Notes: generated by a model from the letters alone, not told the origin. Positions 41,361 through 51,323 are shown, counted from the stretch's first letter. The stretch: DNA of 64,000 nucleotides from Chaetoderma sp. LZ-2023a (GCA_034401795.1 CM067369.1:186796742-186860741); one strand, 5' to 3'. A program made the numbers and translations.

Positions 41361-43078
41361 GTAAGTATATCAGGAACTTTCTCAATGCATTCGTTTTTTA
41401 CTCACTTGCAATATTGTCTCTACTTTGAGGCAGTAAGTAAAACTTAGCTACAAAGGCCTAGCTTCTCATATTTGCCACCATCAATGTTAATTTTATTTAG
41501 GTACTGGATCAAAGGTTGTGGTAGTTAGAAGTAGAGTACAGTGCATAGTTACCTTAATCAAAGGTGCAACAAATGTGAAACATTTGCGTATTCATGTGTG
41601 GGTGCCATTTTGATGTTATGCCACATATTGCACTTCGTGAAGCGGACAAATTTTTTTCAGGCTCGCCTAAAATTATATCTGGCTTGCTTAAATTATTTGC
41701 TGGTTTGACTAAAATGATTTTATTCTGCCAGAAAATGTAATTGAAAAATATTTTATCATTTCACTTGGCGAGCCTAATGGTTTATGCGTGCATAACCTAT
41801 GAATATTTTATGATAACTTATTGGTCCTCCCACTTGCAGAATTTCCTGAGAAAAATAAAACAAAATGAGATTTTGTTTTGTAACACTTTTGGGAAATTAA
41901 GTTGGTGCTTTCTGGCTCGCCTAGAAATATTTTTGGCATGCTAAATATATTTTTTGGCGAGCTCAATTCTTTTTCTGACACGCTTCATGCTCACCATAGA
42001 GTGCCAAAATTATTTTTGCCGTCGAGAAACAGTCACGGTTTTAGTGCACAGATTGTGAGCATGAATATTAAAGTAACTCAGGACTGTACTGTAAATATAG
42101 ACGTGTTGTTATCTTTCCAGAAAGGAGACATCATGCTGACATTTAGGTTAAGTGGGCTAGGGTCACGGTCATTTGTGAGTTGCTCTGTGTTATCAATAGT
42201 GAGCTTTTGCGTTTTGCTTCAACTCATGCCTATGTAGTCAATTTTATTGGCTCCTTGCAACATTTTCTTAAATATTTGAGCCAATGAGTGTATAATTCTT
42301 TCGTGGCATTTTCTGTCATATCTAGAGGTATTGACATCTAATTTGTTGGGTTAGTACCTCTGTATGTATAAGCTGCCACTCATATAAGAACTATGTGAGT
42401 CTGACCCAATTTCTGGAGAACATAGGTAAAAGATTGATTTCTCCATTGGAATCTGTGATAAACTATTTAGTGAGCATGTGATATTTATGGCTTGTCAGTA
42501 TGATCCTATAGACATCTAATATCTGCAATGAGGTATATTTGATATCAGGCTGTGAATATAGGGCGCTTGAAATTTGTTATTGTGTAAGAGCCATGGTTAA
42601 TGATAAATACTTCAGTTTTTCATCATTGATAGAGCTATTAACTTGTAACTTGGACAATGGTTGGTTACAGACAGCCATAGGCTTTCACCCATAACTCAAT
42701 CTGGCCTAATTTCTAGTGAATCTCTAGCTTAGCTCCACCCATGCTTTGTCTGTGTTGAAATCGATTTATATAATTTGAATCCTGAATTCTCAGAATCCCA
42801 ATTTCATGGTAACTATACAGCTAACCTGTTGAATATTTTGAAAATAATTTGACTGGGGATATTGCCTATGGCAGCAACAGTGCCCAGTCAAATTAGTTTC
42901 AAAATGTTCAACAGAACGTTTATTAAATAGTAAAGCCATACAATTTATACAACTGATGGACTATTCAAGGTTCAAGACTGACATAATTATGTCATACATT
43001 ACATATTTTGATTATGATATCACTTACATGTGCCTTAATTGATTATGACATCATATAGATGAGTGACAGATTGGATTC
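41361..43078 (+). other. Host intron
   Basis: No gene is seen. Between 41640 and 42020 there are several diverged copies of a GGCTCGCCTAAAAT-like motif in both orientations. A hairpin lies at 42828-42914 with its flanks. A 111-codon ORF at 41902-42237 has no recognisable feature and looks random. Confidence 0.55.
42828..42914. repeat. Common hairpin repeat
   Basis: Arms GTTGAATATTTTGAAAATAA and inverse; the centre is TTGCCTATGGCAGCAACAG, with the left loop shortened. Confidence 0.72.
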
Positions 43079-43271
43079 TTTCACATCAAGAGTATACTTA
43101 CCTCCCTAATACTTTTGATATTGCTAAATATCGGCTTTCACTCAATAAAACACTCAGATTAAAAACAGTTAGGTGCCCCTACTGGGCAGGGAGTCAGAGG
43201 TAGTCCGGCGGATGCTCGCCCCACCACCGCGCATGCGCCGACTACTACTTCCTCTTTGCTCATTTATTGGC
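43079..43271 (+). repeat. Left inverted terminal repeat, DIRS copy 5
   Basis: Identical in layout to 3791-3983. Confidence 0.92.
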
Positions 43272-43361
43272 AAAGGGTTACATGCGGTTTTGTTATTTTC
43301 ATACTTTTCTGCGCGTTGCCTTGTTTTTCGCTCACGTTTGACGTTTATTTTTGGTGGAAGC

Positions 43362-43412
43362 ATGTCGGAAAGGGAGGATTCGCCTCTAGAAGGAGCGGGA
43401 TCGCTTTATCAG
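43362..43412 (+). CDS. gag-like ORF, exon 1 (DIRS copy 5)
   Basis: Same peptide and donor as copy 2. The predicted intron is 43413-44180; splicing would give a 699-residue gag-like protein that starts with MSERED instead of the unspliced MSLSFVLFQ. Confidence 0.65.
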
Positions 43413-44180
43413 GTGAATTCTTTGATATGCTAGCGTGTTTTGTCCCGGTTTAATGTATTTCCGGGACTCGCGCTTACCGTGATTAGCGCCTGATTATGTT
43501 GGGTTTTTACAACATGGTGCTTCATATGTCTCATTTCTCTTTGTGTTTTGTCCACAGGTATCGCATAGAAGCTTTGGTGGACTTTTCGGCACAAGAGGAT
43601 ATGTTTTCTCTCCACCACGGTTCCATTTCCTACTAATACTGTTAGGTTATCTAACCAAAAGATCTATGTTCAGTGAGTTGGAGGCCTGTTATAAAGGTCT
43701 TCTCACTTTGCCCTCTTGCTCCAATTCCTTCCCCTGAGGTGGAGAGAATGTAGAGGCGTACTATGGTGGAGTTCTCCGGTTCATCACGTTGGATGGTTTG
43801 TCTATACAAGGATCAGGTATCTAATTATAATGTAAACAAAAGGGGAGATAATTTCCCTTTTTGCCAATACTAGAATTGGAAGGAGTTATCTCTGTATATC
43901 TGATTGTTGTGTACTCGAAATGCCAATTCAACGGAAATGTTCCGTTTTTACTTATACAATTCGTTCTTGCTCTTGGTGCTTGTTGCGGATCGATTAATTT
44001 GGTCACGAGAGTGATGACGTCATAATCGGCCTTGGCCTTTTTATTAACAATTAACGTTTTGTCCATGGCTGGTTCTTCTTGATTTCTGATCTTGAGATCC
44101 TGTCCTCTCTTTTTAGTTGGTTTTGAGTTTGCTAACCTTAACTATCTTGCTCATTGTCCCTGTCCTTTGTCCTGTTTCAG

Positions 44181-46229
44181 AGACCTGGTTGCCCGTCCTG
44201 CGGGAGGTTTCTGAAAAGCCGCTTCGTCCCGCACTTGTGCTTCAGCTGCAGTCCCTGTGGACCGTTGCTGAAGTGCGACGTATGTAAGCTATGGGGGGGC
44301 GAATTAATGTCTGATTTTCTCGCATTGCAGGCAAGGGAGAAGGTAATGGAGGAAGAGAGGAAGAAGAAGGAGAAAGTGTGTAAGAAGGGTAAGAAGAAGG
44401 CCTCATCCGCGGTGGATATGGAGGCCTTCAGGTCCGAAATGTTGCAAGAGATGCAGAGGACAATAAAGGATCTGGTCCCAGAGTTGCTTCGTGGCATGCT
44501 CCCTGGGCCAGCTCCTTTGTTGTCCTCGGCATCTGCTTACGAGCAGGTGATCCCCGCCTCTGAATCCGGTCTCTTTAGGTCCGGTCCGGTTGTGGATTCA
44601 GAGGTGGCCCCTTTGTTGGGGGCAGTCCAAGGCCCTGGCAGCAGGCATGGCGCCGCGCCGAGGGGCCGTGGACAACGGTTGTTGCTGGGACCCGCGGTCT
44701 GCTCATCAGACCCCGGGTATCCGCGCGCCGAAGGTGCCAAACCCTCCTATGGCACCTTTCCTGGCCAGTCCGGGTTAGCTTTCTTTGCTGACCCGGAGTC
44801 TAATCTTTCTGGCCAGGAAGAAGAGGATCTCCTGCTGGGGTCGCCTTCTGAGGACGTGGCCATGGAATACGACGTCTGTGCACCCCTCGCGGGGAATGCA
44901 GGCGACGTGTTCCATGGTTCTACTCACGCAGGAGTAGATTTCACGGTCCAGAGGGTGTCCCCGGGCGGTGCTGTTGACCACGGATACCGCATACCTCGGC
45001 TTGCCGATGGTATGGCTGGTGCTGGTCAGACCCGTGGTAGAGCGGTGTTTACCCCGCGCTCTGCCACGGCGCCTGCTCCTGGTCAAGCCGCGGATTTTAG
45101 CATGCCTGCTCTCTCGGGCCCGCATGCTTTTCCAGGCTTGCCAGGGGTATCAGCTTACCCGCCGTCGACATCAACTGCGAGTGCTCTGGAGGAAGACGAA
45201 GGCCCTCGTCTAGTAGAGCGCTCGCAGTTAGCCACGGAGGAGGATTGGTCGGACGCTTGCCAGTGGCTGGTGAGTGTTCGGCCAGATCTACCCGTGGAGC
45301 TGCCGGCTAGCCAGCGTGACCATAGGCCGTGGTTAGCTGGTAGGCCGGCGGCTACCGCTATGCCATCTCTGCCGCTTGCTGAGCATGTCGTGGACATGTT
45401 CGAAGCGGCAGAGGCGTCCATTAAGGTGAATGGACGTCTCGCGAAGGCCCCTCGCGAGGTGGCGAAGCGGTGCCGCATCGTGCCCCTGGATTACCAGCGG
45501 TACGGTGTGGTGCCAAAGCCGAGCGTTGATGATCGCGCGGCTTTGGGCGAAGATGCGCGGCCAGGCTCCCGTTCTGACACGGGAGTCTTGTGCTCGAACG
45601 CGTTGCGTTCGGCAAATGCCGCGCTGCGGGATGCGGAGGAGAGTGGGAGAGCGTCGATTGCCGCTCTATCCCACGTTTCCCAGCTGCTACAAGGGGTGGT
45701 AGCGGCTTCCGCATCACGCCAACCTAGCCCGGTGACAGTCCAGAGAGCCATTCAGGATGGTATCAACCTGGCTTTGGACTGTTTGACGCGGGCGGTAACC
45801 AGAAGTGTCCGGGCGAGGCGCACGTTTGCACTTGACAATCTGTGCCCGTCCCAGGACCTGTATAATAGGCTGCTGCGGACGCCTATGACAGGTCCTGGTC
45901 TCTTTGGAGGTGAGGGATGCAGGCACCTCCAGGAGACGGTCACTCTGGTTAATAACCAGAGGGCGCTGCGGGAACAATTTGAGGTGCTCCGGCGGGAGCG
46001 TGTTCGCGCGGCACCCCCTGCGTATCGTCCTCTGCAGGCTCGAGGTGGTGCTGGCCAGGTCAGGGGCCAGCCACCGTCGCAACGTAGGCCTAGGCCACGG
46101 GCGATTCGGCCAGCAGTGAGGGGGGCGCAGGCTCCCCAGCCGCACCCAGCCAGACAGCAGCCCGCGCACCGTGGTGCGCGCGGCGCTGGGCGGGGCGCGC
46201 GGGGATCTGGTCGCGGTAATCGGGCCTGA
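44181..46229 (+). CDS. gag-like protein, exon 2 (DIRS copy 5)
   Basis: Intact. The first 40 residues hold a probable zinc-binding array: CPSC, then HLCFSCSPC, then CDVC. A Lys/Glu-rich helix follows (EKVMEEERKKKEK), then an acidic Gly/Pro-rich middle, then the conserved block RAIQDGINLALDCLTRAV to GPGLFGGEGCRHLQ, and a basic Arg/Gly/Pro tail ending GRGNRA. The unspliced frame opens slightly upstream at 44154. The role is presumed to be RNA packaging; no named domain is recognised. The stop is 46227-46229, and the RT frame is +1 relative to it. Confidence 0.85.
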   Translation, partial: RPGCPSCGRFLKSRFVPHLCFSCSPCGPLLKCDVCKLWGGELMSDFLALQAREKVMEEERKKKEKVCKKGKKKASSAVDMEAFRSEMLQEMQRTIKDLVPELLRGMLPGPAPLLSSASAYEQVIPASESGLFRSGPVVDSEVAPLLGAVQGPGSRHGAAPRGRGQRLLLGPAVCSSDPGYPRAEGAKPSYGTFPGQSGLAFFADPESNLSGQEEEDLLLGSPSEDVAMEYDVCAPLAGNAGDVFHGSTHAGVDFTVQRVSPGGAVDHGYRIPRLADGMAGAGQTRGRAVFTPRSATAPAPGQAADFSMPALSGPHAFPGLPGVSAYPPSTSTASALEEDEGPRLVERSQLATEEDWSDACQWLVSVRPDLPVELPASQRDHRPWLAGRPAATAMPSLPLAEHVVDMFEAAEASIKVNGRLAKAPREVAKRCRIVPLDYQRYGVVPKPSVDDRAALGEDARPGSRSDTGVLCSNALRSANAALRDAEESGRASIAALSHVSQLLQGVVAASASRQPSPVTVQRAIQDGINLALDCLTRAVTRSVRARRTFALDNLCPSQDLYNRLLRTPMTGPGLFGGEGCRHLQETVTLVNNQRALREQFEVLRRERVRAAPPAYRPLQARGGAGQVRGQPPSQRRPRPRAIRPAVRGAQAPQPHPARQQPAHRGARGAGRGARGSGRGNRA

Positions 46230-48360
46230 TGGCCTGGTTACCGCGGTGGGAACCACTCCGGTGTTGCAGGCCGAGAGAACAGTGCCACTCTGGCCCTCCT
46301 TATGTCCACCTCTATCCCTAGGTGGACCGGTGGGCGGCCGTTTGGCCGCCCGCTTGCCAGAGTGGAAGCGGTTGACTCAGGACCGTTTAGTCTTGCGATG
46401 GCTTTCGGTCGGGTATCGTCCCGACTGGGTGACAGGCCCGCCATCGCGACTGTCTCTCGCGCCGATCTGGACTCCCATTCCACGGGATCCGGATCAGAGG
46501 TTGTGTATAGAGGAGGAAATAAATTCCCTCATACTAAAAGAAGCCATTCAGCCGGCACAGAGGTGCCCGGGCTTCTATTCAACCCTGTTCTTAGTAACAA
46601 AAAACACCGGAGGGTGGAGGCCGATTCTCAACCTCAAGCCGTTGAACAAGTTCATCGAGACACCCAGTTTCAAGATGGAGACTGTGCGCTCGGTGTTGGC
46701 GGGGTTAGAGCGAGGGATGTGGACAGCGTCGATAGATTTGAAGGATGCTTATTTCCACATTCCCATAGAGAGGAGTTTCCGTCGATTCCTGAGATTTGCA
46801 TTTCAGGGCCGGCGGTGGGAATTCAGGGTGTTACCCTTCGGAATTTCCACGGCTCCTCGGGTCTTCACCCGTGTGGTTCTCGCGATCACTGCATACCTCC
46901 GCAGGAGAAGCATAGCAGTCCACACGTACATAGACGACTGGCTATTGAAAGCACACACCCGGGAATCGTTGTCCGCCAATCTGGTGATTGTTTTGAAAAC
47001 TCTCTCGGACTTGGGCTGGATAATCAATTTCCCGAAATCAGAGCTAACTCCATCCCAGAAGTTTGTTTACCTGGGCATGTTCTTCGATCTGGAGACGGGG
47101 TATGTGTACCCCACTCAGGAGAGGGTTCAAGTACTCATCTCGGTAATTCAGTCGGTGTGCGACAGTCGTCATGTCCTGGCACGGGTTTACTTGAGAATGC
47201 TGGGCTTGATGGTTTCTTTGGAACCAGTCATTCCACAGGCCGCCTTGCGCAGGCGTCCGATCCAGTTGTTTCTCATGACACAGTGGACCCAGAGTTCAGG
47301 TTCGCTGGACTCGAACGTGCCGGTGTTGGCGCCTCTGATTCACCACCTGCAATGGTGGTTGAATACAGAGAATCTCTTGCTGGGGGTTTTGCTAACCCCT
47401 CCCCACCCTCAGGTGACTGTGTATACAGATGCATCGATGGAGGGGTGGGGAGCTTGTCTGGAAGAGTCCACAGTATCAGGGCTTTGGGATCTGGATCAGT
47501 CCAAGGAACATATCAATCTACTAGAGCTAAGAGCAGTAGTCCTGGGCCTGGAACATTTCTTACAGAAAGTTCAGGGCAAGATTGTTCTAATTCGTTCAGA
47601 CAACTCAACAGTAGTGACTTACATAAACCGCCAGGGCGGAACGAAGTCGCCCAGTCTCTGTATGATGACATGGGGACTGCTTTGTTGGTGCCTGGATCAT
47701 GGGATCACCTTGAAAGCAGTTCATATTCCGGGGAGGTTAAATCTGCTAGCAGACTCATTGAGCCGAAGGATGAGTGTTTTACCCACGGAATGGCAACTAA
47801 ATCAATGTGTGGCGGATCGTCTGTTCGACCATTGGGGGAAACCCAACATAGATTTGTTCGCAATGAAGAAGAATGCGAAGATGACGACGTACGTCTCTCC
47901 GATTCCAGACCCAAGCGCTTTCGCAACAGATGCGTTAGCTATCAGCTGGGAGGGAATGTATGCATACGCATTCCCCCCAGCAATCCTGATTCCAAAGGTG
48001 CTTCAGAAAATCAGGCAGCAGGAGTGCCAAGTGCTTCTGATCGCCCCGGATTGGCCAAGCCGATCGTGGTATACGGATCTGCTGGACCTTCTGGTCTGCA
48101 ATCCGGTTCCGCTGCCTCTGATGGACAACCTTATCTTCCAGGGCAAGGCCCTTCACGACAATCCGTCAATGTTCCGATTGACTGCGTGGATGTTGTCAAG
48201 GAATCTAGAATTAAGGAGGGCTTTTCTGAGCAAGCGGCCATGTTTATGGCCAAAGCCAGGAGGGGGTCAACCTCCAGAGCATATAATTATAAAATCAACA
48301 GATTTGCAGAATGGTGCTCAAAAAGATGTATTGATCCAATGGAATCATCTATTCAGGTAG
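46171..48360 (+). CDS. RT-RNase H-methyltransferase-like polyprotein (DIRS copy 5)
   Basis: 729 codons. RT fingers include FLVTKNTGGWRPILNLKPLN, the palm has SIDLKDAYFHI and YIDD at about residues 253-256. RNase H has D420 (YTDASMEG), E452 (LLELRA), D477 (RSDNST) and D528 (LADSLS). The C-terminal part (DLFAMKKNAK, ISWEGMYAYAFPPAILIP) fits the Dam-like methyltransferase-related region known in DIRS proteins, though its NPPY-type motif reads FPPA. No ATG lies before residue ~163; the reading opens at a GTG and overlaps the end of gag. Translation by +1 recoding from gag is therefore likely. The enzyme makes DNA copies of the element RNA. Confidence 0.92.
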   Translation: MVRAALGGARGDLVAVIGPDGLVTAVGTTPVLQAERTVPLWPSLCPPLSLGGPVGGRLAARLPEWKRLTQDRLVLRWLSVGYRPDWVTGPPSRLSLAPIWTPIPRDPDQRLCIEEEINSLILKEAIQPAQRCPGFYSTLFLVTKNTGGWRPILNLKPLNKFIETPSFKMETVRSVLAGLERGMWTASIDLKDAYFHIPIERSFRRFLRFAFQGRRWEFRVLPFGISTAPRVFTRVVLAITAYLRRRSIAVHTYIDDWLLKAHTRESLSANLVIVLKTLSDLGWIINFPKSELTPSQKFVYLGMFFDLETGYVYPTQERVQVLISVIQSVCDSRHVLARVYLRMLGLMVSLEPVIPQAALRRRPIQLFLMTQWTQSSGSLDSNVPVLAPLIHHLQWWLNTENLLLGVLLTPPHPQVTVYTDASMEGWGACLEESTVSGLWDLDQSKEHINLLELRAVVLGLEHFLQKVQGKIVLIRSDNSTVVTYINRQGGTKSPSLCMMTWGLLCWCLDHGITLKAVHIPGRLNLLADSLSRRMSVLPTEWQLNQCVADRLFDHWGKPNIDLFAMKKNAKMTTYVSPIPDPSAFATDALAISWEGMYAYAFPPAILIPKVLQKIRQQECQVLLIAPDWPSRSWYTDLLDLLVCNPVPLPLMDNLIFQGKALHDNPSMFRLTAWMLSRNLELRRAFLSKRPCLWPKPGGGQPPEHIIIKSTDLQNGAQKDVLIQWNHLFR

Positions 48361-49199
48361 TGGCTGATTTCCTCTGTCACCTATATGATGCCTATAGCCT
48401 CAAGCCTAACTCTATTGCTGGTTATAAGTCAGCTTTAATGACTGTTATTCCTTGCTTGGCTAATAGGGGGAGTGATGAAGTAAGTACATTAAATGTATTA
48501 ATTAAAGGCATGGGCAATCTAAGACCAAGGAATCCTCCACTGATTCCGTCTTGGAGTTTATCACTGGTGCTCCAGGTACTAGGTGATAAGCCTTTTGAAC
48601 CACTTAGTTCCATTTCTATGAAAATGTTAACTCTTAAAACTGTATTTTTAATTGCTGCGGCCTCGGCTAGGCGTAGGAGTGAAATTCACGCCTTATCAGC
48701 CGAGGTTGACCGTTTTGTGGTTACAGGGGAAGGCCTTAAGCTTCTACCTAGGATTAATTTCTTGTCTAAAAATCAGTCATTGAAATATCCAGGTCAACCT
48801 ATTTTTTTGCCATCTTTAACTAGATATGATCCTAATTCTAAAGTATGGTGCCCCGTACGGGCGCTGCTCCGGTACAAACAGCGTACTTCGGAGTGGCGTA
48901 CCGACCAGTCAGCGTTATGGTTGTCATATATTGAACCCCATGGTAGGGCGTCTAAGGACACCATTTCTAGGTGGATTGTGGAATGTATTCAATTTTGTCA
49001 CAAATCCGCCACCGGGCGACAGGTTGACGTGGCCAAGGCTCACAGTGTCCGCGGTGTCGTGACATCCACTGCCCTTTTTAATGGGGTCCCTGTGGATGAT
49101 ATTATGTCAGTGGCTCAGTGGCACTGTGAGTCTAGTTTTACAGACCATTACCTCCGTGACACCTCTAACCCTCTCGCCTTGTCGATTTTGAAACAATAA
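46302..49199 (+). CDS. Tyrosine recombinase ORF (DIRS copy 5)
   Basis: A 965-codon frame whose first two thirds overlap RT in a different frame. The recognisable recombinase starts near 48150-48240 (MFMAKARRGSTSRAYNYK at 48240) with an N-terminal DNA-binding domain and a catalytic domain. Likely active residues are R791 (ARRRSEI), H914 and R917 (HSVRG), the QWHC segment, and Y950 (DHYL). It would integrate the circular DNA by strand exchange, which explains the lack of target duplications. Whether the upstream 600 codons are translated is unknown; the real start may be the internal Met at 48240. Confidence 0.9.
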   Translation: MSTSIPRWTGGRPFGRPLARVEAVDSGPFSLAMAFGRVSSRLGDRPAIATVSRADLDSHSTGSGSEVVYRGGNKFPHTKRSHSAGTEVPGLLFNPVLSNKKHRRVEADSQPQAVEQVHRDTQFQDGDCALGVGGVRARDVDSVDRFEGCLFPHSHREEFPSIPEICISGPAVGIQGVTLRNFHGSSGLHPCGSRDHCIPPQEKHSSPHVHRRLAIESTHPGIVVRQSGDCFENSLGLGLDNQFPEIRANSIPEVCLPGHVLRSGDGVCVPHSGEGSSTHLGNSVGVRQSSCPGTGLLENAGLDGFFGTSHSTGRLAQASDPVVSHDTVDPEFRFAGLERAGVGASDSPPAMVVEYRESLAGGFANPSPPSGDCVYRCIDGGVGSLSGRVHSIRALGSGSVQGTYQSTRAKSSSPGPGTFLTESSGQDCSNSFRQLNSSDLHKPPGRNEVAQSLYDDMGTALLVPGSWDHLESSSYSGEVKSASRLIEPKDECFTHGMATKSMCGGSSVRPLGETQHRFVRNEEECEDDDVRLSDSRPKRFRNRCVSYQLGGNVCIRIPPSNPDSKGASENQAAGVPSASDRPGLAKPIVVYGSAGPSGLQSGSAASDGQPYLPGQGPSRQSVNVPIDCVDVVKESRIKEGFSEQAAMFMAKARRGSTSRAYNYKINRFAEWCSKRCIDPMESSIQVVADFLCHLYDAYSLKPNSIAGYKSALMTVIPCLANRGSDEVSTLNVLIKGMGNLRPRNPPLIPSWSLSLVLQVLGDKPFEPLSSISMKMLTLKTVFLIAAASARRRSEIHALSAEVDRFVVTGEGLKLLPRINFLSKNQSLKYPGQPIFLPSLTRYDPNSKVWCPVRALLRYKQRTSEWRTDQSALWLSYIEPHGRASKDTISRWIVECIQFCHKSATGRQVDVAKAHSVRGVVTSTALFNGVPVDDIMSVAQWHCESSFTDHYLRDTSNPLALSILKQ

Positions 49200-49332
49200 C
49201 CGCTTTATGTTTGTGAAGAGTGCCTCCGCATTGCTTATATACTTCGCCATTCAGCGACGGTGACAACCACTTGTCGGGACTGTATCATCCTTCTCTGCTG
49301 GAGTCATGATGACAGCTTCCTAGGACAACAAG

Positions 49333-49428
49333 GTCAGTCTTGTTCATGTGTTGTTCATTGTTTGTATTGTCACGTTACCCAGTGTTATTAATATGGTGAT
49401 GGTTTATGTGGGTTGTGGTTCTTTATAG
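49333..49428 (+). other. Putative 3' intron of DIRS copy 5
   Basis: Donor AAG|GTCAGT, acceptor TTTATAG|AG; 96 nt. Confidence 0.5.
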
Positions 49429-49728
49429 AGAGTATACGAAAATGGAGCCTTTTCGTCTCTGTCCTATAGTACTTAGCACTAGTACGAAGAGAGCGTGTAG
49501 GACATTGAGGTCATTTAATCTTCCTCCCAAGGGAGGGGGGGGGGAGCGCATATGACAAATCGGTCATCTCTCAGGCATCGGTTGTGTTATCCGATGGTTT
49601 ATCAAATCCTGACTGTGTTTTCACACAGTTTCAGACGTCATAAGTGCCTTAAAACGCTTGAAAGCGTATAGGGAAGAGCTGGTCTTTTGACCTCGCCTCC
49701 CTCCCGCCAGATTCACTTTCGAATTCTG

Positions 49729-49830
49729 GCAATATCAAAAGTATTAGGGAGGTAAGTATACTCTTGATGTGAAATAAACGAAATCTAGGATTTCTTTTTT
49801 CACGAGAGAGTTGATACTTACCTCCCTAGA
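49729..49830 (+). repeat. ICR of DIRS copy 5
   Basis: 102 nt; same structure as in copy 2. Confidence 0.88.
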
Positions 49831-49895
49831 TACTGACCCGGCCTCTCCGCCCCACAGAGGCTCGGTCTTCAGGCTCTTGGTAGTTGCATGTGTTA

Positions 49896-50111
49896 GCCAA
49901 TAAATGAGCCAGAGGAAGTAGTAGTCGGCGCATGCGCGGTGGTGGGGCGAGCATCCGCCGGACTACCTCTGACTCCCTGCCCAGTAGGGGCACCTAACTG
50001 TTTTTAATCTGAGTGTTTTATTGAGTGAAAGCCGATATTTAGCAATATCAAAAGTATTAGGGAGGTAAGTATCAACTCTCTCGTGAAAAAAGAAATCCTA
50101 GATTTCGTTTA
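49896..50111 (+). repeat. Right inverted terminal repeat, DIRS copy 5
   Basis: 216 nt ending CGTTTA, followed by host sequence ATCCATAAG. Confidence 0.92.
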
Positions 50112-50307
50112 ATCCATAAGATAAAATTTTGAACTGCCATTTCTTAACCTAGGGCATTTAGGCTCAGGAGCTTAAGATTTAGGCAACTGTGCATAATTTA
50201 CTGCCCTTGGACCTCTTGTTAATAATAACAGCGATGTGGAAATTCACGGTATCAATTTCTAACATTGTATTTGAGTATACTAGTGTATAATTGGTTTTGT
50301 GTTTCAG

Positions 50308-50384
50308 ATGACCACACACGTGTGATACTCAAACGACTAGATGGTGACCCATACTCAGATTATGTCAATGCTAATTATATAGAT
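50308..50384 (+). CDS. RPTP exon l: PTP catalytic domain
   Basis: Acceptor GTGTTTCAG and donor GAT|GTAAGT define 77 nt, entered in phase 1 and left in phase 0. The peptide [12 protein letters not shown] then [11 protein letters not shown] carries the D-x-x-R-V-x-L and D-Y-V/I-N-A-N-Y-I motifs of tyrosine phosphatases. The join to exon k across DIRS copy 5 restores IIAYDHTRV. Confidence 0.95.
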
Positions 50385-50981
50385 GTAAGTCAAATAGTCA
50401 TGCTTTAAACATTTGTCCCTTATGGACCAGAAAGAGGAATTATCATCTAAGAATATTTAGTATTTTAATAAATACTGTGCTAAATATTTTGAAACTAATT
50501 GAAATTGAAGCTGTTGCTGTTATATTAAGCAACAGGGTCTCGTCAAATTCATTTCAAAATCTTCATCAACATTCTTGTATGATTATCTTTAAATTTGGAC
50601 TCTGCAATGTCAGGGTTTAAAGGGTTAATCTGTTTGGCTGTGGAATCTACACGACCAGCAGTGGTCTTTCAGATTATTATACAAACTACACTAGGTTTAA
50701 GCTAGTATAGTCCCAGTTACTGCCACTTCTAGTCATTTATCAGTCTAGTATTGTTGCAAACAGATGGCGGCATCCGCTTTTAGACTCCATTATTGAAAAG
50801 CCAAGAAGAATTTAAATCAGGGCATTATAAAATTAAAATATAAAATTAATCAAATCATGTGTACAACACTTCAACGTATTCTTTACAATAATTTAGAACT
50901 GTACCGAGCAATGAAAATGAGATTTTCTCTTCCAGTCGCATCTGCATTTTTCTATTGTATTCATCTGACTTCTGTTTTCAG
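50385..50981 (+). other. Host intron with a decayed hairpin
   Basis: A worn hairpin repeat lies at about 50478-50575; nothing else is seen. Confidence 0.6.
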
Positions 50982-51018
50982 GGATACTTAAAAAGCAAAG
51001 CATATGTTGCAGCACAAG
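50982..51018 (+). CDS. RPTP exon m: PTP catalytic domain, short exon
   Basis: Acceptor TGTTTTCAG and donor AAG|GTAGGA define 37 nt, entered in phase 0 and left in phase 1, coding GYLKSKAYVAAQ. It joins exon l (NANYID) and exon n (GPTKA) to give the invariant NANYIDGY and AAQGP motifs. Confidence 0.93.
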
Positions 51019-51216
51019 GTAGGATTTGTAATATACTAAACGTTTATTTGTGGTATCCTATGCTTTGTATATAGGTAATTTTGGTTGTAATATAGAATGG
51101 AGAAATCCAGTTTTAGCTATACCCCGCCCATCTCTAGCTAAGCTCCGCCTGTGTTGGGATCGATCGATACCCACACACTCTGAATCTCAATTTCCAGAAA
51201 ACTATACAGGTAAGCT

Positions 51217-51323
51217 TTTGAATATTTTGAAACTAATTTGACTAGGTGCTGTTGCTGCCATATGCTGTTGCTGCCTATGGCAGCAACAGTGCCCAGTCAA
51301 ATTAGTTTCAAAATATTCAACAG
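51217..51323. repeat. Common hairpin repeat with duplicated loop
   Basis: Outer arms match the family. The loop has GCTGTTGCTGCC twice before TATGGCAGCAACAG, a small internal duplication. Confidence 0.75.

Larger units (their letters stand above)
43079..50111 (+). mobile_element. DIRS-type retrotransposon copy 5, full length and intact (7033 bp)
   Basis: Complete, sense-oriented, in the intron between host exons k and l. The gag, RT and YR frames are all open, and both terminal repeats and the ICR are present. It is nearly identical to copy 2 and, in its 3' part, to copy 1. It is the best candidate here for an autonomous element. Transposition would go through an RNA copied into circular DNA and integrated by the recombinase, as accepted for DIRS1. 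Confidence 0.96.

Noticed and set aside
41902-42237. 111-codon ORF in the intron between exons k and l
   Set aside because: No domain, no splice context and no conserved neighbour; likely random in a repeat-derived stretch.
46225-46235. TGATG overlap at the gag stop as a stop-restart signal for RT
   Set aside because: The ATG in TGATGG is in the third frame, neither RT nor recombinase, and that frame closes within about 90 nt.
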